Part shown: positions 24,475 to 33,900 of the stretch, in pieces
Layout: each line of letters opens with the position of its first letter
How positions within the stretch are numbered: position 1 is the first letter of the stretch
NCBI GenBank assembly: GCA_003509545.1
Contig: DOLC01000031.1
Location: forward strand, 1 to 42,906
DNA: 42,906 bases
Direction: 5' to 3'
DNA from: Peptococcaceae bacterium
GTDB lineage: Bacteria; Bacillota; DSM-521; Neomoorellales; Neomoorellaceae
Notes under the pieces: model-generated
Seen by the model: only the letters and a program-made list of their open reading frames with translations
Told to the model about the DNA's origin: nothing
Databases searched by the model: none
Position numbers and translations under genes: made by a program

Positions 24475-24500
24475 GATACCCATAATTATTCAAGTCTGGC
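24412..24500 (+). repeat. Direct repeat pair at the left edge of the BREX island
   Basis: A 26-base sequence starting GATACCCATAATTATTCA and ending GTCTGGC lies at 24412-24437 and 24475-24500 with one mismatch, separated by 37 unrelated bases. Read on the minus strand each copy contains TGAATAATTAT, the left half of a Bacillus-type ARG box, without a matching right half. Between the second copy and brxF (24501-24679) I see no gene and no clear promoter. Confidence 0.88.
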
Positions 24501-24679
24501 TGGGGTAGGAATACAGGAATTTTGTGCCGAATATAGTGATAAACGTCGATGAGCTTAGACAACGAAAAAGGCACTCAAATTGACAGGTACAGGTAAGTTG
24601 TTTCAGTGACCTATTGCTGGAGACAACCTGTGAGTCATATTCATTTGGGATGGTGGGAAACATTACGGGGACTGAGAAA

Positions 24680-25159
24680 ATGGTAGCCCAAATACTTGGC
24701 GCTATTGACCAGGTTGCCGCATCATACTACCGGCTGGCGCTGGTGGTAGCACCCTTTGGTGCCGGCAAGACGGCTGCCTTAAAGGAGGTCGCCAGGCAGC
24801 GGGGCTATCCATGCATCAACGTGAGTCTGGAGCTGAGCCGCGCCATGCTAGAACTTACGCAAGTACAGCGGTGTTTGTACGCCTCCCGCCTTCTCGAGGA
24901 GATCGCTGCCCGGGCGGGCGGTTCGTGTATCTTGCTGGATAACTTGGAACTGCTTTTTGAGCCCTCGTTAAAGCAGGACCCGCTGCGGCTTCTTAAACAA
25001 CTTTCCCGCCACCGCACGGTAGTTACAGCGTGGGACGGTATCGTTAAGGATGGCCATCTCATTTACGCTGAGCCGGGTCATCCCGAGTACCGGCGCTACC
25101 CGGTAAAGGATTCAGATTTTGTGATTGTTGGGCCCGAAATTGTCTGGCCCCAAAAATGA
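24680..25159 (+). CDS. brxF: BREX type 3 P-loop protein BrxF
   Basis: I prefer ATG 24680 (GGGGA eight bases upstream), giving 159 residues; in-frame ATG 24650 and TTG 24614 are alternatives. It is a single-domain ATPase: Walker A in VVAPFGAGKTAAL (about residues 23-32) and Walker B in CILLDNLELLFEP (about 83-92). The segment HRTVVTAWDGIVKDG and the tail with AEPGHPEYRRY are what I remember from BREX-3 BrxF proteins. BrxF is specific to type 3 BREX and precedes brxC, as here (43 bases). Its exact job in phage exclusion is unknown. Confidence 0.85.
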   Translation: MVAQILGAIDQVAASYYRLALVVAPFGAGKTAALKEVARQRGYPCINVSLELSRAMLELTQVQRCLYASRLLEEIAARAGGSCILLDNLELLFEPSLKQDPLRLLKQLSRHRTVVTAWDGIVKDGHLIYAEPGHPEYRRYPVKDSDFVIVGPEIVWPQK

Positions 25160-25202
25160 TTTAAGAAGGAAAAAGAGTGGGAGGGAAGGAGATCAGGCAA
25201 TC

Positions 25203-28200
25203 GTGAAATACGGCGAACTGATTAGTTTTGAGCCCATTGAGACGGTGGTTCAGCTTAAGAGTGCTGATCAGTTTTCCCAGGCGGAGCAATTGGTGGCCAC
25301 CTACGTTATCTCTGAGGATATGGCAGAAAGGCTTGTCGCGGTCGTCTTCCCGAACCTTCAATTTGAAAAGCCCGCCGATAATAAAGGGCTTCTGGTGGTG
25401 GGAAACTACGGGACCGGCAAATCGCATTTGATGTCGGTCCTTTCGGCGGTTGCCGAGCATGCGGAGTTGGTCAACCGGTTAAGATCCCGCCGGGTTGCCG
25501 AGGCAGCCCAAGCCATTGCCGGCAAGTTCAAGGTGATCCGGACGGAATTAGGCTCAACCACCATGGATTTTCGCGAATTTATCTGCGCCGAACTTGAAGA
25601 AAACCTGGCGCGGATGGGCGTAGCTTACAAATTTCCGCCGCGGGATAAGATCCCCAACCACAAGGCCGCCTTTGAAGAGATGATGGCGGCCTTTCACGAA
25701 CACTACCCGGATCACGGCCTCTTGCTGGTGGTAGATGAACTGCTGGATTACCTGGGAAGCCGCAAAGACCAGGAACTGATGCTCGATTTAACCTTTCTCC
25801 GGGAAATCGGCGAGATCTGCCAAAACTTAAGGTTCCGGTTTATAGCCGGCCTGCAGGAGGCGCTTTTTGATAACCCGCGCTTTTCTTTCGTGGCCAATAC
25901 CCTCCTCAAGGTCAAAGACCGCTTTGAGCAGGTTTTCATTGCCAGGCGCGATATCAAATTCGTAGTGGCAGAGCGCTTGCTAAAGAAAACGGCAGAGCAA
26001 AAGAGCAAAATCCGGGAGCACCTGCAGCAATTTACCCGCTTTTACGGTAACATGAATGAGCGGCTCGAGGAATTCGTCCGGCTCTTTCCCGTCCACCCGG
26101 ACTATATTGAGATGTTTGAGCGCGTAAGGTACGTGGAGAAGAGGGCGATTCTCAAGACCCTTTCTCTGGCCATGAAACAGATGCTGGACAGAGAGGTTCC
26201 TGCCGATGCTCCCGGCCTTTTGTCTTACGACCACTACTGGACGGTACTAAAAGAAGACCGTTCTTTCCGGATCATACCCGAGGTCCGCGAGGTCATCGAA
26301 TGCAGCTTAAAGCTGGAGGAACTGGTAGAGACAGGCTATCCCAGAGGAAAAAATAAGGAGCTGGCCCGCCGCATCATTTATGGTTTGAGCCTGCACCGGC
26401 TGACGGTGGGAGACATTGAGAAGCCTGTGGGCCTTACGGCCGAAGCCTTGCGTGACACCCTCTGCCTCTTTGATCCGTTGGTTCGTGAGTTGGGGGGGGA
26501 GCCCGCCGACGACCTGCGGGGCGAAGTGGAAACGGCGCTCAGGCTCATCATGCGGACGGTAAACGGCCAGTTCATCTCGGCTACGGAACAGGACGCCAAG
26601 GGCCGTCCCGGGGGACAGTTCTACCTCGACATCAAAAAAACCGTGGACTATGACGCCCAGATCAATAAGCGCGCGGAAAGCCTGGACAAGGACCGGCTCG
26701 ATCTCGCTTACTTCAATGCGTTGGCCCAGGTCCTCGAACGTTCAGATGACTATTATCCCGGCACCCACATGGCCTGGGAGTACGAGATCGAGTGGCGGGA
26801 GCGAAAAGCTTCGCGTCTGGGCTACATGTTTTTCGGTGCGCCCAATGAACGCTCCACGGCGCAGCCCCCGCGGGATTTTTACCTGTTTTTCCTCCAGCCC
26901 TATGACCCGTCGGCCTTCAAAGATGAGAAAAACCCAGGGGACGTATTCTTTCGTCTTAGCCGTTTTGATGAGGTGTTTGAGGCAAACTTGCGGCGGTACG
27001 CCGGAGCTCTTGACCTGGCCCAGGTATCTTCGGGGAAAGATAAAAGCATATACGAGGCCAAGGCTGTCCAGGCCCTCAAGGAGCTTGTAAAGTGGCTTAA
27101 GGAAAACATTATGACTGCTTTTGATGTTACCCACCAGGGCAGGACGAAGGTTCTGCAAGAATGGGTTAAAGGGAAGATTTTCCGGAGTGGTAAGGAAGCA
27201 GATGTGCGGGATATCGTTAACCTGGTGGCTTCCACCTGCCTGGCTGCCCACTTTGAGGATCTGGCACCCGAGTACCCGGAGTTTTCTATATTGATAACAA
27301 GTAAAAATTTGGTTCAGGCTGCCCAGGATGCCTTGCGCTGGATGAAGGGAGCCGTTCAAACCAAGCAAGGGTCGGCGGTTCTGGAGGCCCTGGAGCTTTT
27401 AGAAGGCGGTCGGTTGAACCCCCATAATTCCAGGTATGTGAAATATATTCTTGAACTTTTGCGCGCGAAAGGGCCCGGGAAGGTGCTCGACCGGCGCGAA
27501 CTGATGCAAGAGGTGTACGGCGTTGAATATATGGCTCCGGAGAAATACCGCCTTGAGCCGGAGCTGGTGGTGGTCCTTTTGGCCGCGATGGTGTACACCG
27601 GCGACATCGTGCTGGTTCTCCCGGGCAACAAGAAGTTTGACGCTGGTTCGTTTGAGGAATTGATTAATCTCTCCATGGAGGAGCTGCTTAATTTCAAGCA
27701 CCTTGAGCAGCCGAAAGAATGGAACCTGCCGGCGCTGCAGGCTCTTTTTGAGCTTCTGGGGCTCGCGCCCGGCATGGCCCGGCTGGTAACCCAGGGTAAA
27801 GATGAGCCTGTGCAGGAACTGCAGGCGGCAGTGGACCGGATCCTCGAAAGGGTCGTCCTGGCCCGGCAGCGCCTTCAGGAAGGGGTCCGCCTCTGGGGCC
27901 AAGGTCTCCTTTCGGAAACGGAACGAGAAGAGTATGGCACCCGGCTGGATAGTTTCAAGGAATTTTTGGAGTCGCTGCAGGCCTATTCTTCTGCCGGCAG
28001 GCTCAAGAACCTCCGGTACGATGCCACGGCAATAAACGCCCAAAGGGCGGGGCTGGAGGTACTGAGTAAAATAGAGAGCCTGGTGGACTTTGTCAGTGAG
28101 ATCGGTCCTGAGGCGAGTTACCTTTCCGAGGCCGAGCGGGTTTTGCCCGCGTCGCACCCCTGGGTGGCCCGCGTGGCAGAGTTGCGAGATGAGATATTGG

Positions 28201-28934
28201 CGCGGGTGGCCCACGCCGCTGGCGGGATCACACCTGCCGCAAAGCAGGAGGCGCGCCAAAAACTGCTCGCCCTTAAAAAAGATTACATTCAGAGCTACGT
28301 GGAGCTACATACCAGGGCCAGGCTAGGGGCGGCCGAGGATAAGCGCAAAGGGAAGCTTTTGCAGGACGAGCGCTTGAATACCCTTAGAAAACTTGCCACC
28401 ATTGACCTGATGCCTGCCCACCAGCTGGCGGATTTCCAGGACCGCCTGGCGGGGCTTAGAAGCTGCTTTAACTTAACAGAGCAGGACTTAAGCGGAAGAC
28501 CTGTCTGCCCGCACTGCGGGTTCGTTCCCTCTAGGGAAAGTGTGGATGTTCCTGCCGCGAGCGTTCTTGAGGCTTTAGACGAGGAATTGGATAATCTTTT
28601 AGAAGACTGGACCAGCAAGTTGCTTGAGGAACTGGAAGATCCGACGGTACGCCAGAATCTAGAACTGTTAAAGCCACAGGCGCGGCAACTGGTCGAGGAG
28701 TTCTTGCGGCAGCGTGAACTTCCCGTAGATCCCGGACATGATTTTATCCAGGCCCTTCGGGAAGTGCTTGCAGGACTCACCAAGGTGGTAGTAAGGACTA
28801 GCGATCTTAAGGCCGCGCTCACCGCTGGCGGTTCGCCTGCCACCCCCGCCGAGATAAAGAAACGCTTTGAAGACTACTTGAACGAATTGGTAGGGGGCAG
28901 GGACCCCGCTACGGTAAGGATTGTGCTGGAGTAA
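25203..28934 (+). CDS. brxC: BREX system large P-loop ATPase BrxC (type 3 form)
   Basis: GTG 25203, with AAGGAGA about ten bases upstream, gives 1243 residues; the frame is open 26 codons earlier but overlaps brxF. BrxC is the large ATPase core of BREX. Walker A is VVGNYGTGKSHLMSVLS (about 64-75) and Walker B is LLLVVDELLDYLGSR (about 173). They are followed by the DLTFLREIGEICQNLRFRF and AGLQEALFDNP stretches expected for a DUF6079/PglY-like protein. The long C-terminal part is helical and includes one CPHCG near residue 1100. No truncation is seen. After it the operon continues with two non-BREX genes before pglX. Confidence 0.9.
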   Translation: MKYGELISFEPIETVVQLKSADQFSQAEQLVATYVISEDMAERLVAVVFPNLQFEKPADNKGLLVVGNYGTGKSHLMSVLSAVAEHAELVNRLRSRRVAEAAQAIAGKFKVIRTELGSTTMDFREFICAELEENLARMGVAYKFPPRDKIPNHKAAFEEMMAAFHEHYPDHGLLLVVDELLDYLGSRKDQELMLDLTFLREIGEICQNLRFRFIAGLQEALFDNPRFSFVANTLLKVKDRFEQVFIARRDIKFVVAERLLKKTAEQKSKIREHLQQFTRFYGNMNERLEEFVRLFPVHPDYIEMFERVRYVEKRAILKTLSLAMKQMLDREVPADAPGLLSYDHYWTVLKEDRSFRIIPEVREVIECSLKLEELVETGYPRGKNKELARRIIYGLSLHRLTVGDIEKPVGLTAEALRDTLCLFDPLVRELGGEPADDLRGEVETALRLIMRTVNGQFISATEQDAKGRPGGQFYLDIKKTVDYDAQINKRAESLDKDRLDLAYFNALAQVLERSDDYYPGTHMAWEYEIEWRERKASRLGYMFFGAPNERSTAQPPRDFYLFFLQPYDPSAFKDEKNPGDVFFRLSRFDEVFEANLRRYAGALDLAQVSSGKDKSIYEAKAVQALKELVKWLKENIMTAFDVTHQGRTKVLQEWVKGKIFRSGKEADVRDIVNLVASTCLAAHFEDLAPEYPEFSILITSKNLVQAAQDALRWMKGAVQTKQGSAVLEALELLEGGRLNPHNSRYVKYILELLRAKGPGKVLDRRELMQEVYGVEYMAPEKYRLEPELVVVLLAAMVYTGDIVLVLPGNKKFDAGSFEELINLSMEELLNFKHLEQPKEWNLPALQALFELLGLAPGMARLVTQGKDEPVQELQAAVDRILERVVLARQRLQEGVRLWGQGLLSETEREEYGTRLDSFKEFLESLQAYSSAGRLKNLRYDATAINAQRAGLEVLSKIESLVDFVSEIGPEASYLSEAERVLPASHPWVARVAELRDEILARVAHAAGGITPAAKQEARQKLLALKKDYIQSYVELHTRARLGAAEDKRKGKLLQDERLNTLRKLATIDLMPAHQLADFQDRLAGLRSCFNLTEQDLSGRPVCPHCGFVPSRESVDVPAASVLEALDEELDNLLEDWTSKLLEELEDPTVRQNLELLKPQARQLVEEFLRQRELPVDPGHDFIQALREVLAGLTKVVVRTSDLKAALTAGGSPATPAEIKKRFEDYLNELVGGRDPATVRIVLE

Positions 28935-28960
28935 TTGACGCTTGAGGTGGGATTACACCG

Positions 28961-30316
28961 GTGGGTAAAACTTACGAAGTTCGCGACCCCATTCACGGTT
29001 TCATAACTTTTAATGAATGGGAACGTGAAATAATTAATCACCCTGTATTTCAACGCCTGCGCCGGATTAGGCAGTTGGCCTTTACGGAGATGGTTTATCC
29101 CGGTGCAGTGCATACCCGTTTTGAACACTCTCTTGGCGTAATGCACGTTGCAACCCAGATGTTTGATCAGATTAGGCTCCGTAACGAACGCTTTTTAAAG
29201 TCAGAGCTGAACTATACTGATGGAGGTTTAGAAAGAGATCGTATTTTAGTGCGACTCGCTGCTCTTTTGCATGACGTGGGGCATCCTCCCTTTTCCCACG
29301 TCGGCGAGGATTTAATGCCTGTAAACCCCGAAAACAAAAGGCCTTATAAACATGAAAACTATTCTGCTGCTGTGGTAACTCATCTCTTGGCTGATGTAAT
29401 TGAGGATCACCCATTAAATCAAAATTTTAGGGTAAAAGCCCAAGAGATTGCGGACTTCCTTACCGGCTCTGCTGCTGCGGGCAGAGTTCTATTATGGAGG
29501 GATTTACTTTCCGGTCAGTTAGATGCCGACCGGGCAGACTATCTCCTGCGCGATTCCCATCATATCGGCGTTGCTTACGGTCGTTATGATTTGCACCGTC
29601 TGCTCGTCACATTAACAATTACTATAGATACCGAGACCAACTCGCCGATTATAGCTGTGGAAAAGGGTGGTATGCACGCTGCAGAGGGTTTGATCCTTGC
29701 ACGCTACATGATGTTTACACAGGTTTATTTTCACCACACGCGGCGTGCATATGACCACCACGTTGCTGCCGCGATCAAATCTTTACTTGTGAAGGAACAA
29801 AAAAATTCCGACCTCGAAAGGAAGGATTTGTTCCCGCCCCCAACGACGAAAAAGAATATAGAGGCTTTTCTGGGGTGGGACGACTGGACGGTGTTAGGTA
29901 GAATTAAAGAGGGCGCTGGAGGAGAGCACGGTCGTATTTTGCTGGAAAGGCGCCATCACCGGTGCATTTTTGAGACGCCGGAGGTTCCGCAACCGGACGA
30001 TATAGAAAGGATGAAAAAGGTGCAGGAAGCACTGGAGAGTCAAATGAATGTCTTTTTTGTCCGTAAACTTTCTGGTCATAACCCTTTGTACGATCAAGCT
30101 GCTTATTGCTTCCTCGATGAGGCCGAGAGTTCCTGGTACAAATTTGAAAAGGAAGATGTCAGGATTTACTGGAAAGAAGAGCAAGGGGAGAAGTTGGCCC
30201 CTTTATCTTCGTTGTCAAATGTTGTTCGTGAGCTGAAGCCTGTTAACCAACTCCGGATCTATGTCCCTTACCATAAAAGGGAAGAAGCAGTTAAGATTAT
30301 CAAAAACCTTAATTAG
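28961..30316 (+). CDS. HD-domain phosphohydrolase, YwfO / dNTPase-like, inside the BREX operon
   Basis: GTG 28961 follows GAGGTGG at nine bases and gives 451 residues. The N-terminal half is an HD domain of the dGTPase/SAMHD1-like group: YEVRDPIHGFI, FQRLRRIRQLAF, then HTRFEHSLGVMH (first His, about 55), LLHDVGHPPFSH (the HD pair, about 103-104) and LDADRADYLLRDS (final metal Asp, about 188). All metal-binding residues are present, so it should be active. Relatives include Bacillus YwfO and an Enterococcus dNTP triphosphohydrolase (EF1143). The gene is more AT-rich than brxC and pglX. It lies 26 bases after brxC and 17 before its partner, so it is probably co-transcribed. The nucleotide substrate is inference. 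Confidence 0.87.
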   Translation: MGKTYEVRDPIHGFITFNEWEREIINHPVFQRLRRIRQLAFTEMVYPGAVHTRFEHSLGVMHVATQMFDQIRLRNERFLKSELNYTDGGLERDRILVRLAALLHDVGHPPFSHVGEDLMPVNPENKRPYKHENYSAAVVTHLLADVIEDHPLNQNFRVKAQEIADFLTGSAAAGRVLLWRDLLSGQLDADRADYLLRDSHHIGVAYGRYDLHRLLVTLTITIDTETNSPIIAVEKGGMHAAEGLILARYMMFTQVYFHHTRRAYDHHVAAAIKSLLVKEQKNSDLERKDLFPPPTTKKNIEAFLGWDDWTVLGRIKEGAGGEHGRILLERRHHRCIFETPEVPQPDDIERMKKVQEALESQMNVFFVRKLSGHNPLYDQAAYCFLDEAESSWYKFEKEDVRIYWKEEQGEKLAPLSSLSNVVRELKPVNQLRIYVPYHKREEAVKIIKNLN

Positions 30317-30333
30317 TTAAGGGGGCCCATGTA

Positions 30334-30900
30334 ATGCCCGGTATTGACTTGTCATGGGAACGCTATGGTCTAATCGCCGAGCTTGCTTTTCGTCTGAAGA
30401 ACAAAAGAGTTCAGTTCGGAAAAACCGCCTTGCAGAAAATAGTTTACCTTTTACAGGAGCTTTATAACGTTAAATGTGGCTATGACTTTAGCCTATACGC
30501 TTATGGCCCCTTCAGTAAAGAGCTTTTAAACGACCTAGACCTTGTAGAGGCGCTAGGAGGCGTAGAGGTTCAATATGTGACTTCTGGCACGGGAGGATAC
30601 CATATTGAACCTGGCAAGAAAAACGATTGGATACGCGAAAAGGCTAAAGATTTTCTAGACGCTCATGGTTTGGCGTTTGATAAAGTAATTGATGAATTTG
30701 GTAGCCTTGGGGCCAGGGATCTGGAGTTGAGAGCTACAATCGTTTATGCCGATAGAAGCTTGCAACGTGCCGGACAAAATCCTTCGCGCCAAGAATTTAT
30801 TAGCTTACTCAAGCAGCTAAAACCGCTGTTTGGCATTGAGGCAATTGAAGAAGCTCTAGGGGACCTGGAGAAAAAAGGATATGTTTCCGCAAGGCATTAA
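30334..30900 (+). CDS. YwgA-like protein, partner of the HD hydrolase
   Basis: The 188-residue product resembles YwgA. The N-terminal FGKTALQKIVYLLQELYNVKCGYDFSLYAYGPFSKELLNDLD is the KxxLQKxxYL...YGPYS pattern shared with YwgA and related DUF4065/Panacea-type proteins, some of which act as antitoxins. It has no Cys beyond one near the N-terminus, and no signal or membrane segment. In Bacillus subtilis, as I recall, ywgA follows ywfO directly, the same order as here, so the pair likely moved as a unit. Like the HD gene it is AT-rich for this region. An antitoxin or regulatory-subunit role is inference from fold resemblance and pairing only. Confidence 0.78.
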   Translation: MPGIDLSWERYGLIAELAFRLKNKRVQFGKTALQKIVYLLQELYNVKCGYDFSLYAYGPFSKELLNDLDLVEALGGVEVQYVTSGTGGYHIEPGKKNDWIREKAKDFLDAHGLAFDKVIDEFGSLGARDLELRATIVYADRSLQRAGQNPSRQEFISLLKQLKPLFGIEAIEEALGDLEKKGYVSARH

Positions 30901-30929
30901 GGTTATTGGCGGGAAGGTGCAATTAGACC

Positions 30930-33900
30930 ATGACCACTCTTTTCCCTGGATGTGAATTCCGTGGCGAGAAACAAAAACAGGTTGAATGTGTTGGGCTAAC
31001 CTTCGAGTCCGAGGAGGCGCGGCGGGCTTATTTCCTGGACAGGCTGCGCGAGGGGCTGGAGGAGCTGGAGGCCAAACTCGGCGGTGTGCCCTTCACAAGC
31101 GCAGACGTCGCTCTTGAGCGGCTAAAGTCAATTGAGAAGTGGCCAATGGGGGACGAGGAGCGGCTAAAAGAGTTGGCCAGGCGGATGGCCCGGGCGGCCC
31201 GGCGCGAACCGCATAAAGACCTGCTGCAACTCTGGAAGGACGAGGTGGGCTTCCCCCACGGAGAGATCGAAGACATCCTGCGGCTTTCCGACCCACCCTA
31301 CTACACCGCCTGCCCCAATCCCTTTATTCAGGATTTTATCCGATACTACGGCAAGCCTTACGATCCGGATGCTGACGCTTACCGCCGCGAGCCCTTTGCC
31401 GCCGACGTGAGCGAGGGAAAAAACGATCCCATCTACAACGCCCACTCCTACCACACCAAGGTGCCGCACAAGGCCATCATGCGCTACATCCTGCACTACA
31501 CCGAGTCGGGGGACCTGGTCTTCGACGGCTTTTGCGGCACGGGCATGACCGGCGTGGCGGCAAGCTTGTGCGGGGACAAAAAGGCAGTGGAGGCCCTGGG
31601 CTACCGGGTGGAGGAGGACGGCACCATCCTCAAGCCCGAAGAGGAGGGCGGCAAAACGGTCTGGAAGCCCTTCTCCAAGTTAGGGGCGCGGCGGGCTATC
31701 TTAAACGACTTATCTCCTGCCGCCACCTTCATTGCCTACAACTATAACACCCCGGTGGACGTGGAGGCTTTCGCGCGCGAAGCGCGGCGCGTTTTAGAAG
31801 AAGTAGAGGCCGAGTGCGGCTGGATGTACCTCACCCTGCACAACCCAACGGAGGCGCAGGTAAAAAAAGCGCTGGCCGAACTCGACGCGTTGCCTAAGCG
31901 CAAAAAGGGAAGCCCGGAGCTTCCCTGGGGCCGGATCAACTACACCGTCTGGTCGGATGTCTTCATCTGCCCCTCTTGCGCCAGCGAAGTGGTCTTCTGG
32001 GAGGCGGCGGTGGATAAAGAGGCGGGCCGGGTGCGCGAGGAGTTCCCCTGCCCCCATTGCGGCGCCCGCCTTAGTAAACGCACCATGGAGCGGGCCTGGA
32101 TAACCAAGTTTGATAAGGCCCTCGGCGAGACCATCCGCCAGGCCAAGCAAGTTCCCGTACTAATCAACTACACCTTCGGCAGGAAGCGCTTTCCGAAAAA
32201 ACCGGACGCCTTTGACCTGGCGCTCATCGAGAAGATAGAGAGCAGCGATATCCCTTACTGGTTCCCGACCGACCGCATGCCGGAGGGGTATAATACCGAG
32301 CAACCGAAGGTGTCTCACGGCATCACCCACGTGCACCATTTTTATACGAAGCGGAATTTGTGGGTGCTGGGGGTACTACATAAGCTCTCGGTAATAAAGC
32401 CTTATGCAAAACACGGTATGATATTCTCCTCCGTAATTAATCGTTCATCAAAAATGGTAATGACTGTCATGTCAAACTACTTATCTCAGATAAAGGGGCA
32501 TACTCGAGGAGGATGGGCTGGGAAACCTTTAATGGGTACGCTTTATATTGCGTCGATAAGTACAGAAGTTTCCGTTCTCAGCCAATTAGCATCACGTTTT
32601 AGAAGTATTGGTTCTCTTCAAGAATCTAAAAGCCGATCCAGCATATCTTTTCTCAACCAGGTAATTACAACGCATTCATCAAGTGATTATGGAATGCAGT
32701 CATCGTCTGTTGACTACATCTTCACCGACCCCCCTTTCGGCGGCAACCTGATGTATTCCGAACTTAACTTCCTCTGGGAGGCCTGGCTGAAAGTCTTTAC
32801 CAACAACAAGCAGGAGGCGGTGGAGAACCAGGCGCAGGGTAAGGGCCTCCGGGAGTACCAGGAGATCATGACCTGCTGCTTTAAAGAATACTACCGGGTC
32901 TTGAAGCCCGGGCGGTGGATGACGGTGGTCTTCCACAACTCCAAGAACAGCGTCTGGAACGCCATTCAGGAGGCCATCCAGGAGGCAGGCTTTGTGATTG
33001 CCGACGTCCGCACCCTGGATAAAAAGCAGGTAACCTTTAAGCAAGTGACCTCAAGCGGCGCGGTCAAGGTGGACCTGGTCATCTCCGCCTACAAGCCTAA
33101 CGGGGGCCTCGAGGAGCGTTTCCGGCTCAAAGCCGGGACGGAAGAGGGCGTGTGGGAGTTCGTCCGCACTCACCTGCGGCAGTTGCCGGTGCCGGCTTTA
33201 AAGGGCGGGCGCCTGGAGGTCCTGCAGGAGCGGATGGCCCACATGCTCTACGACCGCATGGTGGCCTTCCACGTGCAGCACGGGGTGCTGGTGCCCTTAT
33301 CTGCGGCGGAATTTTACACGGGCCTGGCGCAGCGCTTCCCGGAGCGCGACGGGATGTACTTTTTGCCCGATCAGGTGGCCGAGTATGACAAAAAGCGCCT
33401 TCAGGCGAGAGAACTTGTGCAGCTTGAACTTTTCGTCACCGACGAGGCCAGCGCCATCCAGTGGCTCAAGCGCGAGTTGGCCAGGAAACCCCAGACCTTT
33501 CAGGAAATCCACCCGCAGTTCATGCAGCAGATCGGCGGCTGGCAGAAGCACGAAAAGCCCCTGGAGCTAAGGGAGCTTCTGGCGCAAAACTTCCTCTGCT
33601 ACGAAGGTAAGGGCCCCATCCCGGCGCAGATCGTTTCCTGGCTTAGGTGCTCCGATAAGTACCGCGAGAAAATCCAGGCCCTGGAGGCGGCAGGGCGGCT
33701 GACCGCGGCCGGTTTGGAGACCGACGACGCCGAGCTTATCGCTGCCGCAAAGGACCGCTGGTACGTGCCCGACCCCAATAGAGCCGCCGACTTAGAGAAG
33801 CTGCGCGAGAAGGCTTTGCTCAAAGAGTTCGAGGAGTACCGTAATTTTGCCGGCCGCAGGCTGAAAGTGTTTCGCCTGGAGGCAGTGCGCGCCGGCTTCA

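Noticed and set aside
16701..24500. The repeat pairs with 26-28-base repeats and 37-38-base intervals look like CRISPR repeat-spacer units.
   Set aside because: Repeats differ in sequence at each site, each site has only two copies, one overlaps the argF coding end, and no cas gene is present.
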